A stretch of DNA of 64,000 nt from Novosphingobium malaysiense (GCF_000802225.1 NZ_JTDI01000003.1:372001-436000), one strand, 5' to 3'. Shown: positions 33,549 through 41,847, counted from the stretch's first letter. The notes: generated by a model not told the origin, from the letters alone. Program-made: numbers and translations.

Positions 33549-33572
33549 GCTAGATGGTATATACTATCTAGC
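33549..33572. promoter_or_regulatory. 24-bp palindromic operator in a divergent promoter
   Basis: The sequence GCTAGATGGTAT-ATACTATCTAGC is a 24-bp dyad with a single mismatched pair. It lies 27 bp before the plus-strand SDR and 47 bp before the DUF1214-like gene, in the 98-bp divergent gap, so one bound dimer would control both directions. The form is typical of TetR-type sites, but no TetR gene is present in the window. Confidence 0.75.
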
Positions 33573-33599
33573 GGGGCTGCAAAGTGGAGTGGAACACGC

Positions 33600-34403
33600 A
33601 TGAGCGATACCGATCTTCTCGATCTTGGCGGGCAGGTCGCCGTAGTTACCGGCGGCGGCCAGAATGCGGGCCGCGCGATCGCGCTCGAACTGGCGCGCCA
33701 CAACGCGGGCGGCATTGCCGTCAACGACTTCGTGGCCGAACGCGCGGAGGCCGTGGCCGAGGAAATTCGCGCCATGGGCGTGCCGGCGCTCGCCGTGCCT
33801 TTCGATGTCTGCGATCTCGACGCGGCGAAGGCGGCAGATGCGGCGATCAAGGACAAGCTCGGCGCGGCGACGATCCTCGTCAACAATGCCGGCATGGCCG
33901 GACCGGGTGGCTCGCTGCGGCCCAAGCTGAATTTCTGGGAGGAGGAGCCGGAAGCCTGGCAGCGCTACCTCGGCACCAATCTCTACGGCGTCTACAACTG
34001 CAGCTACGCCTTCATCCCCAACATGGTCGAGGCGAAGCGGGGCCGCATCGTGACGGTCGTTTCCGATTCCGGGCGCATCGGCGAGCCCAAGCTGGCCGTC
34101 TATGCTTCGGCCAAGGCGGGCGCGCAGGGCTTCATGCGTTCGATCGCCAAGGAGCTCGGCCGCTACAACGTGACCGCCAACTGCGTGTCGCTTTCCGCGC
34201 TCATGCCCGACATGCCCGAAGAGCAGTTGGCCGAGATCATGGCCAGCGACCAGACCAAGGCGATGATGTCGCGCTACACGATCCGCCGCTTCGGCAAATC
34301 GACCGACGTGGCCGCGCTCGTCACTTTCCTGTGCTCGGGCGCTTCGGATTGGATCACCGGCCAGACCTATCCGCTCAACGGTGGTTACGCGCCCTCGATG
34401 TAG
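33600..34403 (+). CDS. Short-chain dehydrogenase/reductase
   Basis: A 267-residue SDR with the variant glycine motif TGGGQNAGRA near residues 18-27, NNAGMAGPG near 98-106, the active-site serine in VVSDSGRIG and Tyr-Ala-Ser-Ala-Lys near 169-173. The N-terminal region NDFVAERAEAVAEEI resembles the SDRs that carry an acidic residue for NAD specificity. The ATG at 33600 follows GGAG by about 10 bp. It is divergent from the DUF1214/SDR pair and shares the 24-bp operator. The molybdenum hydroxylase genes follow 122 bp later and could be part of the same transcript. Confidence 0.88.
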   Translation: MSDTDLLDLGGQVAVVTGGGQNAGRAIALELARHNAGGIAVNDFVAERAEAVAEEIRAMGVPALAVPFDVCDLDAAKAADAAIKDKLGAATILVNNAGMAGPGGSLRPKLNFWEEEPEAWQRYLGTNLYGVYNCSYAFIPNMVEAKRGRIVTVVSDSGRIGEPKLAVYASAKAGAQGFMRSIAKELGRYNVTANCVSLSALMPDMPEEQLAEIMASDQTKAMMSRYTIRRFGKSTDVAALVTFLCSGASDWITGQTYPLNGGYAPSM

Positions 34404-34525
34404 AGCGGGATGGACCGCGGACCATGGGGACCGGCCGTTACAAAAATCGGCTGGTCCCGGTTGACTAAACGCATCCCGATACCGATCATCTCCGGTGAGG
34501 AACCGCCCGGTTCCGGGGAGAAATC

Positions 34526-35395
34526 ATGCCATCAACCGCATTTCACGCACCCGACTCTGTCGAAGACGTCGTAGCCCTGCTTGCTGCCGATCCCACGGCG
34601 CGACCGCTGGGAGGCGGCACCGATCTCATCGTTCAGATGCGGTCCGGCCGGCTCGCTCCCGGCAGCGTCGTCGATTTCAAGCGCATCGCCGGCATGACAG
34701 GCGTGCGGCGCGAGGGTGACGGCTTCGTCATTGGGGCGGCCACGCCGTGCACGGCGCTCAAGGCCGATGCCGCGCTGGCGGCTGCCTGGCCGGGCGTGGT
34801 CGAGGCGGCGAACCTGATCGGCTCGGTGCAGGTTCGCAATCGCGCGACGATGGCGGGCAACCTGTGCAATGCCTCGCCGGCGGCGGACAGCGTCCCGGCA
34901 CTGATCGCGGCGGGCGCCACCTGCGTTGTCGCCGGTCCATCGGGCAAGCGCGAAGTGCCGGTTCAGGAAATTCCGGTGGCGCCCGGCAAGACCTCCCTGG
35001 CTCCCGGTGAATTCGTCGTCGAGATCCGCCTTCCCGCCAGGCCTGAAGGCGGAGGCGACGCCTACCTGCGTTCCACGCCGCGTACCGAGATGGACATCGC
35101 CGTCGTCGGCGCGGGCGTCAGCCTCGTGCTCGACGCGGACGGAACCTGCACCTCGGCGCGCGTCGCGCTCGGCGCGGTCGGGCCGACGGTGGTGCTGGTC
35201 GAGGAGGCCGGCAAGGCGCTTGTCGGCACCAAGCTCGACGACGACGCGCTCGCCGCCATGTCCCGGGCCGTCCAGGCCGCCAGCAATCCCATAGACGACA
35301 AGCGCGGCAGCGTTTCCTATCGCAAGGCCATGGCCGGCGTTCTCGCCCGCCGTGCTGCCCTGATCGCCGCCACGCGGGCCGGAGCCAAGGCATGA
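34526..35395 (+). CDS. Molybdenum hydroxylase, FAD-binding medium subunit
   Basis: A 289-residue FAD subunit of a xanthine dehydrogenase-family enzyme. The FAD motifs are LGGGTDLIVQMR near residues 31-42 and RNRATMAGNLCNASPAAD near 108-125, followed by a C-terminal CO-dehydrogenase-flavoprotein-type domain. It passes electrons from the iron-sulfur subunit to an acceptor. The start codon at 34526 follows GGGGAG. It overlaps the small-subunit gene by 4 bp (ATGA), and the M-S-L gene order is that of CoxMSL and related hydroxylases. Confidence 0.93.
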   Translation: MPSTAFHAPDSVEDVVALLAADPTARPLGGGTDLIVQMRSGRLAPGSVVDFKRIAGMTGVRREGDGFVIGAATPCTALKADAALAAAWPGVVEAANLIGSVQVRNRATMAGNLCNASPAADSVPALIAAGATCVVAGPSGKREVPVQEIPVAPGKTSLAPGEFVVEIRLPARPEGGGDAYLRSTPRTEMDIAVVGAGVSLVLDADGTCTSARVALGAVGPTVVLVEEAGKALVGTKLDDDALAAMSRAVQAASNPIDDKRGSVSYRKAMAGVLARRAALIAATRAGAKA

Positions 35396-35892
35396 GCAAG
35401 ATACACGTTTCCACGACACTCAACGGCGATGCTGCGGAGTTCCTCTGCGATCCCTCGGCCTCGCTGCTCGATGCCCTGCGCGACGAACTGGGGCTGACCG
35501 GTTCGAAGGAAGGCTGCGGCTCGGGCGACTGCGGGGCCTGCACCGTGGTTCTCGATGGCGAGATGGTCTGCTCGTGCCTCGTCTTCGCGGCGGAGGCCGA
35601 AGGCGGCACGATCCAGACCATCGAAGGCGTTGCGGAAAGCGCAGTGCTGCATCCGGTCCAGCAGAAGTTCCTCGAACATGGCGCGCTCCAGTGCGGGTTC
35701 TGCACGCCTGGCTTCATCGTCGCGGCCAAGGCGCTGCTCGACCGCAACCCCGACCCGACCGAAACCGAAGTCCGCTACTGGCTGGCGGGCAACCTGTGTC
35801 GTTGCACCGGCTACGACAAGATCGTGCGCGCCGTCATGGATGCCGCTGCCGAGCTGCGCCAGGACCGCCCGAGTGAAAGGACGCCCGCATGA
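35392..35892 (+). CDS. Molybdenum hydroxylase, [2Fe-2S] small subunit
   Basis: A 166-residue subunit with two [2Fe-2S] clusters. The plant-type cluster motif is GCGSGDCGACTVVLDG followed by CSC near residues 43-63; the second is QCGFCTPGF near 101-109 with LCRCTGY near 139-145. It carries electrons from the molybdenum site to FAD. Both ends overlap the neighbouring genes by ATGA, so the three subunits are translationally coupled. Confidence 0.95.
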   Translation: MSKIHVSTTLNGDAAEFLCDPSASLLDALRDELGLTGSKEGCGSGDCGACTVVLDGEMVCSCLVFAAEAEGGTIQTIEGVAESAVLHPVQQKFLEHGALQCGFCTPGFIVAAKALLDRNPDPTETEVRYWLAGNLCRCTGYDKIVRAVMDAAAELRQDRPSERTPA

Positions 35893-38174
35893 ACGCGCCG
35901 GAAACCATGAAGCAGTTCCGTCCAAAGGAATTTAGGCACGTCGGCACCCGGCCCGTCCGACCCGACGGCGTCGACAAGGTCACCGGCCGGGCGCTCTATG
36001 GCCCCGACTTCAAGGCGCCGGGCATGCTATGGGGCGCGATCGTACGCAGCCCGCATCCGCATGCGCGGATCGTCTCGATCGATACGAAAAAGGCCGAAAG
36101 CCTGCCCGGCGTGAAGGCGGTGGCGACGGGCAAGGATTTCCCGACGCTGCAGTCGCTGGTCATGCATGTGGGCGAGGGCGCCTCGGACATCGTTCACGTG
36201 GCTCGCAACTGCCTCGCGCTCGACAAGGTTCTCTACGAGGGCCACGCGGTGGCCGCCGTGGCCGCGACCACGCCCGAGATCGCCCGCGAGGCGGCGGGCC
36301 TGATCGCGGTGGAGTACGAGGAACTGCCCTTCGTGCTCGGTCTGGAGGAAGCGCTCGCGGAAGGCGCGCCGCTGCTCCACGACGACGTGTTCACCAAGGG
36401 TGTCGATCCCAAGCCGGACAAGCCCTCGAACGCCTCGATGCGTGTCGAGATGGGCGGCGGCGACGTGGAAGGCGCGCTTGCCGGCGCGGCGGTGACCGTC
36501 ACCGGGCGCTACACCATGGAGCCGGTGCACCAGGGCTATATCGAGCCGCACGCCTGCGTTGCCTCGTGGGGCGGGGACGGACAGGCGCAGATATGGTGTT
36601 CGAGCCAGGGCCATTTCGCGGTGCGTTCGCTTACCGCCTCGGTGCTCGCCCTGCCGCAGGCCGACATTCGCGTGATGCCGCTGGAGATCGGCGGCGGCTT
36701 TGGCGGCAAGACGACGATCTACCTCGAACCCGTCGCGATGATCCTCTCGAAGAAGTCGGGCCGTCCGGTGCGTCTCGCCATGACGCGCGAGGAAGTCTTC
36801 CGGGCGACCGGACCGGCGCCGGGCGCCGTGATCGACGTGCGCATCGGCGCGGATGCCGACGGCACGCTCGTCGCTGCCGATGTCGAGTTCAAGTATCACT
36901 CCGGCGCCTATCCGGCGGTCGATGCCGGGGCGGGCGTGGCGAGCGCCATCGGGCACTACAAGATCGCCAATACCCGCGTGGTCGGCACCGAAGTCCTGTG
37001 CAATCGTCCTGCCGCCAAGGCCTATCGCGCGCCCGGTGCGCCGCAGGTGAACTTCGCGGTGGAAAGCGCCGTCGATGAACTGGCCGGCAAGTTGGGTATC
37101 GACCCGCTCGAACTGCGCCTCAAGAACGCCGCAGTCGAAGGTGATCCGCAGACCTCCGGCGTCCCCTGGGGCCGGATCGGCTGGGTAGAATGCCTCGAGG
37201 CTGCGAAAGCCCATCCGCACTGGTCGGCGCCGCTAGGTCCGAACCAGGGCAGGGGCCTCGCGGGTGGATACTGGGGCAACTACGGCGGTCCCTCGACCGT
37301 GGTGGTCAGCCTGACCGAGGATGGCACCTTTACCGTTACGACCGGCAGCCCCGACATCGGCGGTTCGCGCGCTGCGATGGCGATCATGGCGGCCGAGACG
37401 CTGGGCGTGCCCTACGAGCAGGTGCGCTGCGTAATCGCGGATACCTCCTCCATCGGCTTTTCGATGGTCACCGGCGGGAGCCGCACGACATTCGCCACCG
37501 GTAAGGCCGTGGTCGAGGCCGCGCGGGAAGTGAAGCAGGTGCTGTGCTCGCGGGCGGCCAAGATGTGGAACGTGGCAGAGGATGCCGTGGAATGGCAGGA
37601 CGGCGAGATGGTCTGCACGGCGGGCGAGAAGGAAGGTACGCGCATTACCGTGGCCCAGATCGCGCCGCGCGTCGCGTTCATGAGCGGGCCGGTGTCCTGC
37701 GTTGCGGGCATCAATGCCGCGGGCTGGCTGCCGGGCTTCGGCCTGCACATCTGCGATACCGAGGTCGATACCGAAACCGGCCACGTGAAGATCGTGCGCT
37801 ATACCGCGATCCAGGATGTCGGCACCGCGATTCACCCCGATTATGTCGAAGGGCAGATCCAGGGTGGCGCCGTGCAGGGCATCGGCTGGGCGCTCAACGA
37901 GACCTACATTTACGGCGAGAACGGCAAGCTCGATAATCCGGGCTTCCTCGACTACCGCATGCCGGTGGCCTCGGACCTGCCGATGATCGATGCGGTCGTG
38001 GTGGAAGTGCCCAATCCCGATCACCCCTACGGTGTGAAGGGCGTGGGCGAAGTGCCAATCGTCCCGCCGCTCGCGGCCGTCGCCAACGCGATCCATGCCG
38101 CGACGGGAAAGCGGCTGAACAGCCTGCCGATGTCACCGGACCGGGTCTACGCGGCGCTGCATCCCGAAGGGTGA
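35889..38174 (+). CDS. Molybdenum hydroxylase, Mo-binding large subunit
   Basis: A 761-residue catalytic subunit of the xanthine oxidase family that would hydroxylate a carbon with water-derived oxygen. GGGFGGK near residues 270-276 binds the cofactor, RAPGAPQ follows AY near 380-387, and GVKGVGEVPIVPP near 715-727 contains the catalytic glutamate of the family. The active-site cysteine loop AYRCSF of CO dehydrogenase is absent, so it is not a CO oxidiser; an aldehyde, N-heterocycle, acyl-CoA or alkyl-ring hydroxylase is more likely. No xdhC-type maturation gene is present, but a MoaD/ThiS-like protein is encoded 6 bp downstream. Confidence 0.93.
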   Translation: MNAPETMKQFRPKEFRHVGTRPVRPDGVDKVTGRALYGPDFKAPGMLWGAIVRSPHPHARIVSIDTKKAESLPGVKAVATGKDFPTLQSLVMHVGEGASDIVHVARNCLALDKVLYEGHAVAAVAATTPEIAREAAGLIAVEYEELPFVLGLEEALAEGAPLLHDDVFTKGVDPKPDKPSNASMRVEMGGGDVEGALAGAAVTVTGRYTMEPVHQGYIEPHACVASWGGDGQAQIWCSSQGHFAVRSLTASVLALPQADIRVMPLEIGGGFGGKTTIYLEPVAMILSKKSGRPVRLAMTREEVFRATGPAPGAVIDVRIGADADGTLVAADVEFKYHSGAYPAVDAGAGVASAIGHYKIANTRVVGTEVLCNRPAAKAYRAPGAPQVNFAVESAVDELAGKLGIDPLELRLKNAAVEGDPQTSGVPWGRIGWVECLEAAKAHPHWSAPLGPNQGRGLAGGYWGNYGGPSTVVVSLTEDGTFTVTTGSPDIGGSRAAMAIMAAETLGVPYEQVRCVIADTSSIGFSMVTGGSRTTFATGKAVVEAAREVKQVLCSRAAKMWNVAEDAVEWQDGEMVCTAGEKEGTRITVAQIAPRVAFMSGPVSCVAGINAAGWLPGFGLHICDTEVDTETGHVKIVRYTAIQDVGTAIHPDYVEGQIQGGAVQGIGWALNETYIYGENGKLDNPGFLDYRMPVASDLPMIDAVVVEVPNPDHPYGVKGVGEVPIVPPLAAVANAIHAATGKRLNSLPMSPDRVYAALHPEG

Positions 38175-38180
38175 CGGGCC

Positions 38181-38420
38181 GTGCGGATCGTCGTGATGCC
38201 GCCGTTCGACAAGGAGTTCTTCGCTACCGACCGGCTGGACCTCGCGCCGCATAACCTGTTCGATCTGGTCGACAGGCTCGATGGGTTGGCGCCCGGCTTC
38301 GCCGCGATTGCCCAGCCGCGGGTGCATTTCGCCGTCGATGGCGTGCTGGAGGCTGACTGGTCGCGCGATCTGGCGACGGCAAGTGAAGTGATCGTGCTGC
38401 CGCGCGTCGGGGGAGGATGA
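38181..38420 (+). CDS. MoaD/ThiS-like small sulfur-carrier protein
   Basis: A 79-residue protein with the length and strand pattern of the ubiquitin-like MoaD/ThiS family: an N-terminal strand (RIVVMPPF), a central helix (HNLFDLVDRL), the PRVHFAVDG segment and a C-terminal VLPRVGGG that ends exactly in Gly-Gly, where these proteins are activated as an adenylate or thiocarboxylate. The start is a GTG at 38181. It lies 6 bp after the molybdenum subunit and 4 bp before the TauD-like gene, so it is part of the same transcript. It could be a dedicated MoaD for the pyranopterin dithiolene or a carrier for another sulfur transfer. Confidence 0.7.
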   Translation: MRIVVMPPFDKEFFATDRLDLAPHNLFDLVDRLDGLAPGFAAIAQPRVHFAVDGVLEADWSRDLATASEVIVLPRVGGG

Positions 38421-38424
38421 AACC

Positions 38425-39267
38425 GTGGCCGTGACATTGCCCTTCCGCCATCTCGAACCGTTCGGCGTCGAGATCGATTTCGACCTTTCGCAGCCACTCG
38501 GGCCATCGCTGGCGTACCACTTCCGCGAACTCTGGCGCGAGCATGGCCTCGTGCTGGTGCGCGGCCAGAGGCTGACGATGGAGCGCCAGCGCGAGCTTTG
38601 CGCATTGCTGGGACCGATTCTCGTGCGCGAAGGCGAGGGCGAGACGATGACCAACGCAGGCGGCGGGCCGAGCGCCTCACCGCTCGCCTGGCATTCCGAT
38701 GCGGCCTATACCGATCATCCCTTCGACGCGATTGCGCTGCATGCGCTCGACGTGGTGGACGATGCCTCGTCCACGCGCTTCGTCAGGGCCGAGGTGGCAC
38801 TGCCTGCCAATCTGCGGGAGGCGCTGGAGGGGCGCGAGCAGGAAATGATCTCGCCGCACTACACCCAGCTTGCCGGGCGAACGTGCGATCAGCGCGAGCC
38901 GGACGCGATGAAGCGCGGGGTGCGGCCGACAGTGCTCGAAAATCCTCACAACGGCCGGGAGTGCCTCTGGGTCAGCGAACTTCAGACTGCGCGAGTGCTG
39001 GACATGGCGTGGGAAGAGAGCAGGGATCTGCTCCATGCCGTCTTCGACCGGCTCTACGCCCCCGAGCGCGTATTCGAACACAAGTGGCGCACCGGAGACG
39101 TGATCTTCTGGGACAACATCGCCCTGCAGCACGCGCGCGGCAATCTCGAAAGCGTCGGAACGCGCGTGTTGCAGCGGGTGATCGTCGGCGTCGAGGGGGT
39201 GGCGCCGCATGTGGCGAGTCAGGTGGAACCGTCATCCCAGCGAAGGCTGGGATCGGTCTCGACGTAG
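38425..39267 (+). CDS. TauD/TfdA-family Fe(II)/2-oxoglutarate dioxygenase
   Basis: A 280-residue dioxygenase. The iron ligands are His90 and Asp92 (WHSDAAY) and His236 (LQHARGN), and Arg251 (LQRVIV region) should bind 2-oxoglutarate. The start is a GTG at 38425 with GGGAGGA upstream. The last 14 residues (VEPSSQRRLGSVST) are encoded by the REP-like inverted repeat at 39232, so the natural C terminus has probably been changed by insertion of that repeat. Hydroxylation, ether cleavage or desulfonation are the family's reactions; the partner genes do not decide among them. Confidence 0.85.
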   Translation: MAVTLPFRHLEPFGVEIDFDLSQPLGPSLAYHFRELWREHGLVLVRGQRLTMERQRELCALLGPILVREGEGETMTNAGGGPSASPLAWHSDAAYTDHPFDAIALHALDVVDDASSTRFVRAEVALPANLREALEGREQEMISPHYTQLAGRTCDQREPDAMKRGVRPTVLENPHNGRECLWVSELQTARVLDMAWEESRDLLHAVFDRLYAPERVFEHKWRTGDVIFWDNIALQHARGNLESVGTRVLQRVIVGVEGVAPHVASQVEPSSQRRLGSVST

Positions 39268-39305
39268 CGCTCGGCTGCCAGCGTTCCCAGCCTTCGCTGG
39301 GATGA
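39232..39305. repeat. REP-like inverted repeat overlapping the 3' end of the dioxygenase gene
   Basis: Perfect 21-bp arms, TCATCCCAGCGAAGGCTGGGA at 39232-39252 in two parts (a 16-bp inner palindrome CCCAGCGAAGGCTGGG) and its complement at 39285-39305, flank 32 bp. It lies between convergent genes and supplies the last codons and the stop of the dioxygenase gene. The form is that of dispersed repeats common in sphingomonads. Confidence 0.8.
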
Positions 39306-39307
39306 GG

Positions 39308-40381
39308 TCAATGCGGGGAAGCCACTTCCGCGGACTGACCGCCCAGCCACTGCCGGACCACCAGATAGCGGCCCTTCAAGGCGCCGCGATCCTGAATGCC
39401 GAAGCCGAGCAAGGTACCTTCCTCGCCCTCGGCAGCCGGTAGCCATTTGACTTGCTCCAGGCCGACGCGGACGCCTTCACGGCTGAAGTCCTTGGCGTGG
39501 GCCAGTCCCTCGGCGACGAGGCGGCCGATGTCGTGTCCCTTGGCAATCGCCAGCGCGCGCTGGGGCGGGGCGCCCAGTTCCTTCATCAGCGCCTGCAAGG
39601 TGCGGTTCGAATCCGAATGCATGTCGATATAGAACCAGCCGTCGCAGGCCTTGGCGAAGTCTCCGTGGTATCCGCGTAGGCCAGCGGTGTTCATGATCTT
39701 CGGGCCGTCCCACTGCCTATCGGCAAGCGCCGCGGCCACGGGGTCGGCCGAGAGGCCGAGACCGAGGTAGACGAAGCCGTCGGGCTTTTCTGCCAGCACC
39801 TTGGCGACTTGCTCCTGCGCTTCATCCGCCATGGGCGACACGCCTTCGGCGGCGACGACGTCGATGCCGAGGATTTTCGCCTCGTCCTTGAGGTACTTCA
39901 GGTGGCGCGTGCCGATCGGCGAGATATCGTAGACCACGCCGAGCCGGCGGGCGCCGAGCGATGCCATGTGCCGCGCCATGACCAGCGATTCGTCCTCGTG
40001 GCTGCCCACCTGATGGTGGAACATGTAGCGGCTGCGCGCGCGCTCGGCCCCGGCCCAGTTGATCGTGGGAATGCGCAGTTCCTCGGCCAGCGGCGTGGCG
40101 ATCAGCGCATTGTCGCCGATGGCAGGGCCGACGATCAGGCTCACGTCCGCATCGGAAAGCTGGCGAAAGGCCCGTTCCACGGCTTCGGCAGTCCCGGAGG
40201 GCAAGCCCAGTCCGTAGGCATGGACGAATTCGACCGGAGCGGTTAGCCGCCCGGACTTGCGCAGCGCGCCGATCTCGCGTTCGAGCCAGTCGGTAATGTC
40301 GCCCGGGCCGGGGGCGCCGTCGTCCAGATCCGACAGGTCGGCCATGTCGTTGAGCACGCCGACCTTCACGCTTGCAGTCAT
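39308..40381 (-). CDS. Branched-chain amino-acid-binding-protein-like (periplasmic-binding-protein fold), no signal peptide
   Basis: A 357-residue protein of the Leu/Ile/Val-binding-protein family (type 1 periplasmic-binding fold). The segments VKVGVLNDMADL, VSLIVGPAIGDNALIATPLAEELRIPTINW, RRLGVVYDISPIG and GFVYLGLGLSADPVAAAL follow the usual order. There is no signal peptide or lipobox; the first strand starts at residue 5, so the protein appears cytoplasmic. No ABC permease or ATPase gene is near. It may be a cytoplasmic binding or storage protein for a lipophilic acid or CoA ester. The start at 40381 follows GGGAGG. Confidence 0.78.
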   Translation of the reverse strand: MTASVKVGVLNDMADLSDLDDGAPGPGDITDWLEREIGALRKSGRLTAPVEFVHAYGLGLPSGTAEAVERAFRQLSDADVSLIVGPAIGDNALIATPLAEELRIPTINWAGAERARSRYMFHHQVGSHEDESLVMARHMASLGARRLGVVYDISPIGTRHLKYLKDEAKILGIDVVAAEGVSPMADEAQEQVAKVLAEKPDGFVYLGLGLSADPVAAALADRQWDGPKIMNTAGLRGYHGDFAKACDGWFYIDMHSDSNRTLQALMKELGAPPQRALAIAKGHDIGRLVAEGLAHAKDFSREGVRVGLEQVKWLPAAEGEEGTLLGFGIQDRGALKGRYLVVRQWLGGQSAEVASPH

Positions 40382-40483
40382 AGGGCCTCCCGGCTCGGTT
40401 GCTTAGGCTTGTCGGCTAGCAATGAGCCAGCAGGCAAAAGGCTGCATGACAGTGTTGCGAATTCTGCGCGGCCGGAGGGGGAA

Positions 40484-41011
40484 TTAGGCGCGCGCGCCGC
40501 GCTGGAACAGGCGCTGGGTGCAGACCGAATAGCTCGGATCCTTGTCGCCCTGGCCCAGCGTGCCACCGCCGTCGAAGGGACGACGCACCTTGAAGTCATA
40601 GGTCACGACGCGCTTGGAAAAGCGCCACTTGCCGTCGGCGCAGCGGCGGTAATTGTCGATGTAGCGCACCGCCATGAAGTCCTCTTCCTGCCCGCCTTCG
40701 CGTGTGGGGATGAGGTGGTAGGCGAGGGCATAGACTTCGCCGCTGGCCTCGTCGCCGTCCACCGCGATCAGGTGATTGCAGATGTGGTGGCCGGAATAGG
40801 GCATGTAGGGAAACGAGCCGGCTATGAACTTGCAGTAGTCCTCCGCCGAACCGTCGAAGCTGTCTCCGTGGGTATCGGTGGCATCCTCGGTGTAGAGGTC
40901 CTTGAGCAGGTCGATGTCCTGCCGGTCGATCGCGCGCGAATAGAGCAGGACGAGCTCCCGGATCGCGTCCTTGTCGATGACCTGCTGCAGCGCCTTTTCG
41001 TCGATGGCCAT
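40484..41011 (-). CDS. SnoaL/NTF2-like protein
   Basis: A 175-residue NTF2-like protein. The N-terminal helices (IRELVLLYSRAIDRQDIDLLKDLYTEDATD) and the strand GHHICNHLIAVDGDEASGE match the SnoaL_4 pattern found in ring-hydroxylating beta-subunit-like and dehydratase-like proteins. Catalytic residues cannot be named. It lies 23 bp downstream of the SDR at 41035 and 102 bp upstream of the binding-protein-like gene; the three likely form one minus-strand transcript. The start at 41011 follows GGAGAGG. Confidence 0.82.
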   Translation of the reverse strand: MAIDEKALQQVIDKDAIRELVLLYSRAIDRQDIDLLKDLYTEDATDTHGDSFDGSAEDYCKFIAGSFPYMPYSGHHICNHLIAVDGDEASGEVYALAYHLIPTREGGQEEDFMAVRYIDNYRRCADGKWRFSKRVVTYDFKVRRPFDGGGTLGQGDKDPSYSVCTQRLFQRGARA

Positions 41012-41034
41012 GCAATCCTCTCCGTACTGAATGC

Positions 41035-41847
41035 CTAAAGAAGGGCGCCCCCGTCGACGGGATAGACTTGCCCGGTGATGAAGCTCGCCCGGCTCGAGGC
41101 GAGGAACGTGATGAGCCCGGAAATCTCGTCAGACGAGGCAAACGGCTTGCCCACGAACGTCCGGCGCTGGCGGATGGCGCGATCTTCCTCGCTCACGCTG
41201 GCCGCGCCCTGGGAAAACATGCCGTTTTCAGGATTGAAGCGGCTGCCCTGGCTCAGTTCGGCCGGATCGGTGGGGATGGTTGCATAAGGGGCGACTGCAT
41301 TCACGCGGATGCCATGCTGGCCCAGTTCCTTGGCGAGGACGATGGTGAAGCTGTGCACGGCGCCCTTGGCGGCCGAATAGACAGGTAGCATGTAGTCGCC
41401 CACGAGTGCGGCGGTCGAGCCGACATTGACGATGGCGCCCGACTTGCGCTCTATCATGCCGGGCAGCACGGCGTGCGTCATGCGCAGCACGGTGCCGAAG
41501 TTGAGGTCTATGTCGGCCATCCACTTGGCCGGATCAGAATCGACGAAAAAGCCCTGATCGACATTGCCGCCGATGTTGTTCACCAGCACTTCCACCGGTC
41601 CGAGCGCTTCGGCGGCCTCGAGGATCTTCGCGGGGGAAGCGGGATCGAGCATGTCGGCGGCAACGAAAACCGCATCGCTGGCGCCGCGCTGCTTGCAGTC
41701 TGCCACCAGCCGGGCGCCGGCTTCCGTATCACGCCCCACGGCCACGACCTTGGCGCCTTCCGCGGCCAGATCGAGCGTCGTGGCCCGACCGATATTGGCT
41801 GTGGCGCCGGTGACGATGGCGACCTTGTCGCGCAGATGACAATCCAT
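41035..41847 (-). CDS. Short-chain dehydrogenase/reductase
   Basis: A 270-residue SDR. The glycine motif is TGATANIG near residues 13-20, NNIGG replaces NNAG near 90, and the active site has NVGSTAALVG and Tyr-Ser-Ala-Ala-Lys near 157-161. A longer loop between the active site and the C-terminal DGGALL (PTDPAELSQGSRFNPENGMFSQG region) probably forms the substrate lid. The start at 41847 (MDCHLRDKVA) follows GGGAGCGG and gives the usual N-terminal length. It is the first gene of the minus-strand transcript. Confidence 0.88.
   Translation of the reverse strand: MDCHLRDKVAIVTGATANIGRATTLDLAAEGAKVVAVGRDTEAGARLVADCKQRGASDAVFVAADMLDPASPAKILEAAEALGPVEVLVNNIGGNVDQGFFVDSDPAKWMADIDLNFGTVLRMTHAVLPGMIERKSGAIVNVGSTAALVGDYMLPVYSAAKGAVHSFTIVLAKELGQHGIRVNAVAPYATIPTDPAELSQGSRFNPENGMFSQGAASVSEEDRAIRQRRTFVGKPFASSDEISGLITFLASSRASFITGQVYPVDGGALL

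Noticed and set aside
35889-38174. CO dehydrogenase large subunit (CoxL).
   Set aside because: The gene order M-S-L fits, but the cysteine loop AYRCSF is missing; the sequence at that place is AYRAPG.
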